Source: DATBFX01 sp036558305
GTDB taxonomy: Bacteria; Chloroflexota; Chloroflexia; Thermomicrobiales; UBA6265
Assembly (NCBI GenBank): GCA_036558305.1
Contig: DATBFX010000327.1
Span: forward strand, 1-12,452
Length of the DNA stretch: 12,452 nt
Direction of reading: 5' to 3'
Under the pieces are notes generated by a model. That model did not search any database, was not told where the DNA came from, and saw only the letters and a list, made by a program, of their open reading frames with translations. The stretch's first letter is position 1, and the number at the start of each line of letters is the position of its first letter. The position numbers and the translations under genes are program-made. Below are positions 5,966-12,452 of the stretch, one piece after another.

Positions 5966-6559
5966 TCACTTCCCGTCCAGACTCCGCCTCCGGAGCGCCC
6001 AACCGGTGGTCAGCGCCAGGAGTGCCGCGACGGCGGCGAGTGACCCGGCGACGCCCACGGTGTGGTCGCCCGTCGCCGTGCCAACCCCGGTGTTGGGCAT
6101 AGCGGTGGCATTCTCGACGATGTTCCCGCAGGCGTAATAAACGTTGATCTCGTCCTTCGACTTGTGGATGAGGATGAGGTGCGGATCGGCGAGCAACTCG
6201 CCGAGCGAAACGTCGACGAGGGTTTCGCTGTGTCCTTTGGAATTGGCTTTGCTGAGGACCACGTCGGTCAGCGGGTAGAGCGGGTTCGGCTCGGGGTCGC
6301 CACAGGTGCTCCGGTGGATGTGGTCGGGATGGTCGCCGGCGGCACCGGTGATGTCCATGACGACGAGCGTCTTGTCGCCCTGGGCCGTCAGGACGGCCGT
6401 GCCGTGCACCCCCGACCCGTTCAGCTCGTTGATCGGCACCGTGACGCTGTCGGGCGCATCCTTGGCCAGGGTGCGGGAGGCGAGACCCGGGTCGACGCCG
6501 AGGACGACCGCCAAAGCAAGGCCAGTCGACACCAGGACGGCAATTAAGCAGCGTGACAT
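5966..6559 (-). CDS. Secreted HPxHIH (CHRD / Cu-Zn SOD-like) protein with MPNTG-type wall anchor, 197 residues
   Basis: The start is ATG at 6557-6559, fixed by GGAGGAGGT three bases upstream; a longer frame upstream lacks such a site. A signal peptide spans residues 1 to about 28 (hydrophobic 5-22). The mature beta-rich domain contains HPDHIH (77-82), Cys86, IHKS (H132) and ACGNI (Cys144), as in the group of secreted proteins usually labelled CHRD or superoxide-dismutase-like. Cys86 and Cys144 could form a disulfide. A full set of SodC copper/zinc ligands is not evident, so dismutase activity is not supported. The C-terminus has MPNTG (154-158), a hydrophobic segment (about 169-189) and RRR, a layout like a sortase signal with Met in place of Leu; a plain membrane anchor is the alternative. 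It lies 180 bases after the flippase on the same strand, so co-transcription is possible. Confidence 0.8.
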   Translation of the reverse strand: MSRCLIAVLVSTGLALAVVLGVDPGLASRTLAKDAPDSVTVPINELNGSGVHGTAVLTAQGDKTLVVMDITGAAGDHPDHIHRSTCGDPEPNPLYPLTDVVLSKANSKGHSETLVDVSLGELLADPHLILIHKSKDEINVYYACGNIVENATAMPNTGVGTATGDHTVGVAGSLAAVAALLALTTGWALRRRSLDGK

Positions 6560-6562
6560 GTG

Positions 6563-6571
6563 ACCTCCTCC
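6563..6571 (-). promoter_or_regulatory. Strong ribosome-binding site of the HPxHIH protein
   Basis: On the - strand GGAGGAGGT lies three bases before the ATG. It decides between this start and an upstream Met 55 codons earlier in the same frame, and it places a normal signal peptide at the N-terminus. Confidence 0.8.
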
Positions 6572-6739
6572 TTTGGGGAACATCGACACCACCGTCCGGT
6601 GGCCGGGGCATCCAGCCGGCACCGCCCCCTCAGCCGTGACCGCCGAGGCCGCCGGAATCGTCCGCCACCCGGCGCCGCTCGCGACGACCAGCACCAGCGG
6701 AATTGTCTGACCGACTCGTCGCACGTCTGCTGCAGCGGG

Positions 6740-8281
6740 TCAGGACGACACGGACCCTTGCGTTCCCATCGCGCCCTCGCTCGCGGACGCAAATGCCGGG
6801 ATGCCGACGGTCGGTTCCCGTCCGTCCTGCGACCCCCTCGCCAGTGCGCTCAGGCGGAGCGCCGCCCACGCGCCGGCCACGACCTGCACGACCAGCCAAG
6901 CCACCGCCATCCCGGTGAGGCCGCGATCCATCCCGGCAACCGTCGCGGCGCCGACACCCGCGATACCGGCGATGGCTCCGGTGAGGATCGCTTCGGTCAG
7001 TTGCTGGCGGGCGCGGCACACCGAGAAATAGGCTTGAATGAAGGTAAATGGGACGACCGCCACCACGAGGATGCGCAACGGGGTCGTCCCCGCGGCGGCG
7101 TACCCTGGGCCGAGGACGGAGAGAAGCATCGGACCGACCACCGCCGAACCCGCCGCCGCGGCGATGCCAAGCACGAGCGACAGCGCGATCCCGTGGCGCA
7201 CGGTTTGGCCGAGCTCGCGTGGGCGATGGGCCGCCTCGGCGAACAGGTTCAGCCCCACCTGGATCGGCACGACGTAGACGACCCACGCCATCATCCACGC
7301 CGCGTACCACGCCGCATTCGCCTCGGGCGACAGCACTTCCGTCACCACGATCGGCAACACGGCGCCCGGAGCGCGTTCCGTCAGCGTCAAAACCCAGTTC
7401 GGCAGCCCGATGCGCGTCAGCCGCCCTGCCAGGCCCCACCGCAGACGTGGGCGAAAGCGGTACGGCGTCAGCGCGCGATGCAACTGCCGGAATCCGACCG
7501 CGACGGGAGCGAAATTGCCGATCGCCCAAGCGCCGAGGATCGCGAGCGCGCTCCTGGCCGCCGCTGCCTGGTGAAAGGCGACGAGCATGCCGAGCGTGAC
7601 GACGCCGGAAACGACCCCGCGGACGAGCGCCTGGTCGCCGCGGCGCAACGTGGTCGACAACTGGTCGAACAGCACGCCCAACGTCCCGAAGACGCACATC
7701 GCCACAAAAACGAGGGTGTACGCGGGGTCCGCGGCAACGACGCGAAGGTCGCGGAAGATCCCGGACGCCAGGACGAGGAAGAACCCAGCCGCCGCGAACG
7801 ACGAGAGGGTGACGAGGGTGACGGCGGTGTCGACGAGGTCGGCAGGGTGACGGCGGTGCAGGGGAAAGAGGGAGATGACCGCTGCGCCGGCGCCGAACAG
7901 CGCCAGTTGGACGCAGAGCATCATCGCCGAGACCGCCCCGGAAGCGAGGCCCACCTCCGCCTGCGAGAAGAGACGCGCCGCGACGAGCCAGGCCAGAAAG
8001 CCGAGTCCCAGCGTCGCCAACTTGCCGCCGATCAGGGCAAGCGAATTGGCGAGCATCGGCAGGGTGCGCTGCCCCGCGGGTGGCGACTGGGTCGCATCCC
8101 CGCGATTGCGGGTCGCCTCGATCGGCGGTTCATCCCCGGCGACGGAATCGACCGCCGATGGATCGTCGCCCATAGACCGGGCGACCCACGGGGACGAGCG
8201 CGCCGATGCCGGCGCGCTCAGACGCGAGACGCCGCGCGGTGAATCCCCCACCGTCGCGGTAACACGGTCAGACCCGGCCAT
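6740..8281 (-). CDS. MOP-superfamily flippase, Wzx-type polysaccharide exporter, 513 residues
   Basis: The product is an integral membrane protein with roughly 12-14 hydrophobic segments, starting with 'LANSLALIGGKLATLGLGFLA' at about residue 78. 'ARLFSQAEVGLASGAVSAM' directly after the first segment is the usual pattern of Wzx/MVF-type flippases, which move lipid-linked glycans across the inner membrane. The family is normally 400-500 residues; here about 75 polar, Pro/Ser-rich residues precede the first membrane segment. ATG at 8279-8281 overlaps the end of the glycosyltransferase gene by 14 bases and has no clear ribosome-binding site, which points to translational coupling. Internal starts at residue 37 or 76 are alternatives that would remove the polar extension. 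The upstream glycosyltransferase suggests the flipped substrate is a surface or secreted glycan; lipid or peptidoglycan precursors cannot be excluded from sequence alone. Confidence 0.85.
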   Translation of the reverse strand: MAGSDRVTATVGDSPRGVSRLSAPASARSSPWVARSMGDDPSAVDSVAGDEPPIEATRNRGDATQSPPAGQRTLPMLANSLALIGGKLATLGLGFLAWLVAARLFSQAEVGLASGAVSAMMLCVQLALFGAGAAVISLFPLHRRHPADLVDTAVTLVTLSSFAAAGFFLVLASGIFRDLRVVAADPAYTLVFVAMCVFGTLGVLFDQLSTTLRRGDQALVRGVVSGVVTLGMLVAFHQAAAARSALAILGAWAIGNFAPVAVGFRQLHRALTPYRFRPRLRWGLAGRLTRIGLPNWVLTLTERAPGAVLPIVVTEVLSPEANAAWYAAWMMAWVVYVVPIQVGLNLFAEAAHRPRELGQTVRHGIALSLVLGIAAAAGSAVVGPMLLSVLGPGYAAAGTTPLRILVVAVVPFTFIQAYFSVCRARQQLTEAILTGAIAGIAGVGAATVAGMDRGLTGMAVAWLVVQVVAGAWAALRLSALARGSQDGREPTVGIPAFASASEGAMGTQGSVSS

Positions 8282-9128
8282 AGTCGGTGCGCCGCGGTTG
8301 ATTGTCGCCGAACCGTTGCCGGCCGCCAACCATCATGCCGATCATGGCGGCGTAGTTCATCGCGGCGTAGCAGACGTAATACGGAGCCCACCGGGGTTTG
8401 CGACGGACGAGACTGAGTCCGACACCGCGCGCCGCCCCCGCTGCGGGTATGGCCAGCAGCGGGACGGCTCGCAAACGATACTTCAGTACCATCCGGGCGA
8501 GGCCCTCCCCGTCGGCCTCGAATTGCCCGCGGGCGCACGCGAAGCTGTCGTCGAAGCGGTGGTAGACGATCGTCTGGCGCGAGACCCCCAGGCGTTCGCC
8601 GCCCTGCCGGAGACGCCAACGCAATTCGATGTCCTCACCCGAGGCGAATCGCTCGTCGAAGCCGTACGCGAGCAGCGACTCGCGGCGGAAGATCGTGGCC
8701 ATCACCCCGGGCCAGTTCTTGCTGCGGCCCGTGTTGTGGTGGTAGACGAGCGCCCTCCCCCAATAGCCGGGGCCGGACGTGCTGTGCAAGCCGGCCTGGA
8801 GCGCCGTGTAGCCGCCGCCCCGGAATTCGTCGAGGAGACGAGCCAGCGCGCCGTCTGGGAGGACGATGTCGACGTCGATGAGGGCCACGGCGCTGGAGCC
8901 CGCGACTTCGACTCCGAGCATGCGGGCTGCCGCCACGCCCTTTCCCGCGTCCGAGAGGATCCGCACCGGATAGCGACGCGCGATCTCCAATGTTCGATCG
9001 GTCGAGTTCCCGTCGACCACGATAATTTCGCGCGGCTCCGACCGCACGATCGAATCCAAACAGTCACCGATGAATGTCTCTGCGTTGCGAACGGGCACAA
9101 CGACCGAAAGATCGAGCACGGGAATCAT
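8268..9128 (-). CDS. Family 2 glycosyltransferase, GT-A fold, 286 residues
   Basis: The N-terminus 'LSVVVPVRNAETFIGDCLDS' is the classic GT2 opening, followed by EIIVVDGNSTDRT (34-46), the metal-binding DVD (85-87), a central acceptor-site region and GEDIELRWRL (164-173), whose E165-D166 fits the catalytic ED position. The protein transfers a sugar from a nucleotide-sugar, probably to a lipid-linked or envelope acceptor on the cytoplasmic face. A hydrophobic C-terminal part (about residues 208-265) suggests membrane association. ATG at 9126-9128 is chosen; GGAGGT lies only one base upstream, so a GTG at 9119 or a TTG at 9137 are alternatives that change the N-terminus by three residues. The gene overlaps the flippase by 14 bases and follows the second giant surface protein after 95 bases on the same strand. 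Confidence 0.9.
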   Translation of the reverse strand: MIPVLDLSVVVPVRNAETFIGDCLDSIVRSEPREIIVVDGNSTDRTLEIARRYPVRILSDAGKGVAAARMLGVEVAGSSAVALIDVDIVLPDGALARLLDEFRGGGYTALQAGLHSTSGPGYWGRALVYHHNTGRSKNWPGVMATIFRRESLLAYGFDERFASGEDIELRWRLRQGGERLGVSRQTIVYHRFDDSFACARGQFEADGEGLARMVLKYRLRAVPLLAIPAAGAARGVGLSLVRRKPRWAPYYVCYAAMNYAAMIGMMVGGRQRFGDNQPRRTDYGRV

Positions 9129-9129
9129 G

Positions 9130-9135
9130 ACCTCC
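9130..9135 (-). promoter_or_regulatory. Ribosome-binding site of the glycosyltransferase, unusually close to ATG
   Basis: GGAGGT sits one base from the ATG at 9128, closer than normal spacing, and ten bases from a GTG at 9119. It leaves the exact start of this gene uncertain by three codons. Confidence 0.5.
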
Positions 9136-9223
9136 AATCAAACCGCCAAGCCTTCCACGGGTTTCACCCGGAGTTGTCAGCCCGGACGTCCACGCCGCTC
9201 CTGGTCCAAACGCGCGCCGGGTT

Positions 9224-12200
9224 TCATTGCCTGGGCGGTACGCTCCCCCTTCGGATCATCGGCAATTGGTGTCGGATCGGACCGCGGGTTCCGGAGACGC
9301 GAGAGAGGCGCACCCCGAGAGCAGGAGCTCGAGCGCCGAGCGAACGATGCCGGGGAACACGGACATCGGTTTGGGACGGAGCCGAGTGTCTGCCTTGATG
9401 CTCGCGGCGCTGAGGGAGTCGCACGCCTCTGCCAGCGCAGAGAGTGATCCTCCCCACCGGCACCCATCGAGCGCGGGCCAGCCGGCCCACGACCAGCGAA
9501 CGCCAGGCCAGGAGCGCCAGGACCGCCGCCACTCCCAGCCAACCGATCGTGCGAGCGATCCCATCCGCCGAGAGCGTGGCGCCCCACATGGAGCCCTCCG
9601 CCAGCGTCGCCGTTCCTGCCGCCGCGCTCGGGGCGCCGAGGCCAAGAGAGTTGTGGAGGTAGTAGCCCGTCGTGTCGTCGCCGGCGAGCACGACCAGCCC
9701 CGTGGCGCTGCTCACCGTCTGCTTCGTCGACGTCGGGTTGTTGATGTAGGGATCGTTGTTGCTGGCGATGAACTCCTTGCCCAGCCCCGGTTCGAAGGCG
9801 ATGTTCCCGAGGCTCGTCTCCTTGTAGTAGATCCGGCCGCCGTTGCAGCAGGGTGCGGCCGCGAACAGGTAGAGCTTGCCGGCGGACTCGTCGATGAGGA
9901 CGACCGGACGCGTGTGGTTGTACTCCGCCGTTCCCCAGGTGTAGCTGCTCCAACCGCCGCCCGGCTGCCGCACGAGGAGATGGATCAGGGGTTCGCCAGC
10001 CCGATTGAGCGAGGTCTTGACGGCGGCATAGAGCCGACCCGTTGAGTCGGCCTTGAGGTTCATGTGGTCATCGGCCGCCTGCCCGTTGTTCGGCAACTGG
10101 TAGGCAACTTCGCCGGTCCAGGCGTTGTCCGCGGCACCGTCGGCATGCCAGGCGAAGTACATCTTGTTCTCGTCGACGGTACACCCCGACTTCCCGACCT
10201 CGCACTGGTTGCTCCACATGACGCCGATGTTGGAGCCGAAGGCGGCCACCGTCGAGATGTCGTCGCTGTAGACCGATGTGCCGGTCGCAGGCAGGACATA
10301 CGGCGTCACCCAGGTCGCATCGCCGCCCTGCGAGTGGGTGACGTAGACCTTGCTCCCCTGGGTGAAGGTGGCCCAGAGGGTGCCCGTCGTGTCCTCGGCA
10401 ATGACGACCGTCTCCATTCCGCCGCTGCTGATCGTGACCGGAAAGCCCGCGTCGAGGCTGTAGGTCCTGGAGGCGGCGTTGTAGCTGAAGCGCCGGACCT
10501 GGGCGCTGTCGCCCGCCAGCGGCCCGTAGATCGCCGAAACCGTGTAGAGGGCGCCGCCGTCCCAAAGGGCATCGATCCGCGCCGCGCTCCGCGTATCGAT
10601 CACCGTGCCGGTGTCGATCCAGCGGTGGGTCGTCGGATCCAGGCGGTGGATGCGGAAACTCCCGGCAGTGGGACTGAAGAGTGCGCCCCACCACGCGCCG
10701 TCGTTGAACCACAGCTTGCTCTGCCCCTCTTTGGTGCTTGGGGCACTCATCAGACCGTGCGGGAAGTCGCGGTAGCCGACGAGGGGTGGCTCGATCGTGT
10801 ACGACTCCGATCCGATCTGAGACGCCTTGCCATCCTTCGTCGCGACGGCGATGAACTTGAGCGTCGCTGTCTCGCCGATGGCGATCGGACCGGCGTAGAC
10901 CGGGCTGCCGCTCGTCGGATCGCTGCCGTCGGTGGTGTAGTAGATCGTGCTCGGCTCCGAGGCCGTCAGGGTCACGCTTTGGGCCGAGTCATAGGTTCCG
11001 CCCGCCGGCGAGGCACCGACGGTAACGGGCGGCCGTCCGTTGAAGGTCACGATGAGCTGCGGACGCAGGCTGGCGCCGGAGCTATTGCGCGAACTGAACT
11101 GGGTACCGTCGCTAGAGTCGGCCACCAGGTCGAACGTGTAGGTGCCGTTTCCATTGACGATCGCGATCACGTTGTACTCGACGTACGTCTGGGAGGTGAT
11201 CGCCCCCTTGTTCTCGGCAGGCGATGTCGTTAGCCGCTGTGGTCGGGTATTCCAGTTGAGACCCGTCTCGCTCCAGTTGTTGTCCGCGGCGTAAACGGCT
11301 GGGCCGTTGGTGGAACCTTCCCGCACCCAGAGGCGGAGCCTGGCATCCGTGACCTGGCCGGTGCCACCGGCGACGGTGAAGCGCAGATACGCCTCCTGCT
11401 GCTGGGGACTCTGATCCGAATTGAGAAACGTATCGGCGCCGTGCGTCGACGTCGGGTTTCCCTGGTCGACCCAGGTGTCCGCCTCGGGTGTCGGCGTCAG
11501 GGTCAGCGGGGTCGCGGTCGCGGCGGTCGTGAAGGACCACGTCCTGTCGGCCGCGAGTGGATTGCCGGCCAGATCCTTCACCCCGTTTGCGCCGCCCAGG
11601 AGCGTCGCCGTGTAGGTGGTGCCGGTTGCCAGGTCTGCTTGCGGGTTAAGCGTCGCCCTCATGCCCACCGCGTCATACGTCAGTGTCGCGGCGACGGGTG
11701 TGCCGGCGCCCTGGGGAACCAGGGTAAGGACACCCGGTGCAAGGCTGGCCGGATCGATCGGTTCCGAGAAGGTCGCCACGACGTTCGTCCCGACGATCAC
11801 GTCTGTCGCCAGGTCGGTCGGGGCCGCCGTGGCGACCGCCGGGGGCGTCGTGTCGATCCGCCAGGTGTAGCTGGCCGGGGTCTGGTCGGTCGTGTCCGTA
11901 CCCGTGATCGCACGGACCTGGAAGGCATGCGGGCCATCGGCCAGGCCGGTGAACGCCTGGGGCGAGGTGCACGCCGCAAAGGTTCCGTCGTCGAGGGCGC
12001 ACTCGAACGCGGCACCCGCCAGATTCGCCGAGAAGGCGAAGGTCGCGCTCGCGGTATCGACCAGGCTCGGCGGGGCGGAGTCGATCGTCGTCTCGATCGC
12101 TGGTGCGGCCACCTCGAGCACGAGCTGTGGCCGGAAATCGGGGAAGGCCGTGTCTTCACGAGCATAGAAGAAGGTGCCGTCGGTTGAGACCTGGGCGACG

Positions 12201-12452
12201 TCGAAGGAGTAGGCGCCGTTGCCCGTCACGATCGAGGTGACGTCGAACTCAACCCACGAGGAGTCCGGAACGCTGCCCTTGCTGCCCAGCGCGGCGCTCG
12301 TCCGGACAGGACGGGTGTTCCAGGTAACGGCAGTCTCGGTCCAGGCGTTGGCGTCGACGGTGTAGACGGTTGGGCCGTTGCCGGCACTCGCCGTCGTCCC
12401 GTTGTACGCATAGAGGCGCAGCGTGGCCCGCGTCACCGTTCCATCGATCCCA
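9224..12452 (-). CDS. Giant DNRLRE / Ig-like / propeller surface protein with C-terminal membrane anchor (5' end outside window)
   Basis: The frame is open through the right edge (reading GIDGTVTRATLRLY), so the start lies outside the window. Counting from the codon at 12436: partial DNRLRE 1-110; Ig-like with Cys pair 111-195; SbsA-type Ig-like 196-305 ('FSEPIDP'); DNRLRE 306-466; chitobiase C-terminal-like 467-549 ('IYYTTDGSDP'); propeller-like region 550-935; short Ala/Gly-rich stretch; one hydrophobic segment about 964-983 ('GWLGVAAVLALLAW') followed by basic residues (R980, R985, R988, R990). This matches the + strand gene at the left end domain by domain, but a membrane anchor replaces the Pro/Thr linker and phosphoesterase. 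It should be a cell-surface protein held in the membrane. DNRLRE modules (CBM96-like) and chitobiase-like domains are often found in carbohydrate-binding proteins; glycan binding here is inference. The last 79 codons after the anchor are basic and Arg-rich and may be run-on sequence. The glycosyltransferase and flippase genes follow on the same strand. Confidence 0.9.
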   Translation of the reverse strand, partial: GIDGTVTRATLRLYAYNGTTASAGNGPTVYTVDANAWTETAVTWNTRPVRTSAALGSKGSVPDSSWVEFDVTSIVTGNGAYSFDVAQVSTDGTFFYAREDTAFPDFRPQLVLEVAAPAIETTIDSAPPSLVDTASATFAFSANLAGAAFECALDDGTFAACTSPQAFTGLADGPHAFQVRAITGTDTTDQTPASYTWRIDTTPPAVATAAPTDLATDVIVGTNVVATFSEPIDPASLAPGVLTLVPQGAGTPVAATLTYDAVGMRATLNPQADLATGTTYTATLLGGANGVKDLAGNPLAADRTWSFTTAATATPLTLTPTPEADTWVDQGNPTSTHGADTFLNSDQSPQQQEAYLRFTVAGGTGQVTDARLRLWVREGSTNGPAVYAADNNWSETGLNWNTRPQRLTTSPAENKGAITSQTYVEYNVIAIVNGNGTYTFDLVADSSDGTQFSSRNSSGASLRPQLIVTFNGRPPVTVGASPAGGTYDSAQSVTLTASEPSTIYYTTDGSDPTSGSPVYAGPIAIGETATLKFIAVATKDGKASQIGSESYTIEPPLVGYRDFPHGLMSAPSTKEGQSKLWFNDGAWWGALFSPTAGSFRIHRLDPTTHRWIDTGTVIDTRSAARIDALWDGGALYTVSAIYGPLAGDSAQVRRFSYNAASRTYSLDAGFPVTISSGGMETVVIAEDTTGTLWATFTQGSKVYVTHSQGGDATWVTPYVLPATGTSVYSDDISTVAAFGSNIGVMWSNQCEVGKSGCTVDENKMYFAWHADGAADNAWTGEVAYQLPNNGQAADDHMNLKADSTGRLYAAVKTSLNRAGEPLIHLLVRQPGGGWSSYTWGTAEYNHTRPVVLIDESAGKLYLFAAAPCCNGGRIYYKETSLGNIAFEPGLGKEFIASNNDPYINNPTSTKQTVSSATGLVVLAGDDTTGYYLHNSLGLGAPSAAAGTATLAEGSMWGATLSADGIARTIGWLGVAAVLALLAWRSLVVGRLARARWVPVGRITLCAGRGVRLPQRREHQGRHSAPSQTDVRVPRHRSLGARAPALGVRLSRVSGTRGPIRHQLPMIRRGSVPPRQ

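Noticed and set aside
6560..8242. 560-codon + strand open frame opposite the flippase
   Set aside because: Arg/Asp/Gln/His-rich low-complexity product, typical of the antisense of a membrane protein; the flippase frame has regular membrane helices.
7875..9398. 507-codon + strand open frame opposite the glycosyltransferase
   Set aside because: No domain is visible, whereas the - strand has a complete GT2 motif set.
9224..9645. Possible frameshift at the end of the right giant gene into a frame ending at 9256
   Set aside because: The alternative frame (GGSLSALAEACDSLSAASIK...) looks slightly more protein-like than the basic tail, but no homologous end is known to me and the membrane anchor before it is intact in the assigned frame.
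10064..11233. 389-codon + strand open frame opposite the right giant gene
   Set aside because: Arg/Gly/Asp-rich composition with no recognisable motif; the - strand frame encodes conserved chitobiase-like and propeller segments.

Overview
The window is GC-rich with few stop codons, and it reads as a chromosomal piece of a bacterium that exports large modular surface proteins. The Pro/Thr-rich linker of the first gene (codons of the form P-T-A-T-P-T-D-T-P), the DNRLRE / SbsA-type Ig-like / chitobiase-C-like domain string and the overall style suggest a high-GC Chloroflexota (Thermomicrobia-like) genome. That assignment is inference from protein style only. No rRNA, tRNA, CRISPR array, integrase or intact insertion sequence was seen.

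Left end (1-4425, + strand): a giant secreted protein whose 5' end lies outside the window. It runs DNRLRE, Ig-like, SbsA-type Ig-like, DNRLRE, chitobiase-C-like, a beta-propeller-like domain of about 400 residues, a Pro/Thr linker and a calcineurin-like metallophosphoesterase. It then continues into a low-complexity tail that is probably a run-on past the original stop. A possible 75-residue gene lies antisense to this tail (4151-4378). An apparently non-coding stretch with hairpins and short repeats (4426-4948) follows, then two small + strand genes with strong ribosome-binding sites: a 72-residue orphan and a 118-residue protein resembling a receiver domain without its phosphorylation site.

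Right two thirds (5966-12452, - strand): read in the direction of transcription, this is a second giant surface protein (again cut by the window edge), a family 2 glycosyltransferase, an overlapping MOP-type flippase, and a small secreted HPxHIH protein with a sortase-like MPNTG tail. The second giant protein is a paralogue of the first, with the same five domains and propeller in the same order. Its C-terminus carries a membrane anchor in place of the linker and phosphoesterase.

Taken together, the locus looks like an envelope module. Two paralogous propeller-bearing surface proteins, in opposite orientation, flank a coupled glycosyltransferase/flippase pair and a wall-anchored small protein. 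Joint action in building or decorating the cell surface is inference from proximity. The propeller domain, which I cannot assign to a named family, and its swapped C-terminal modules are the most interesting content.
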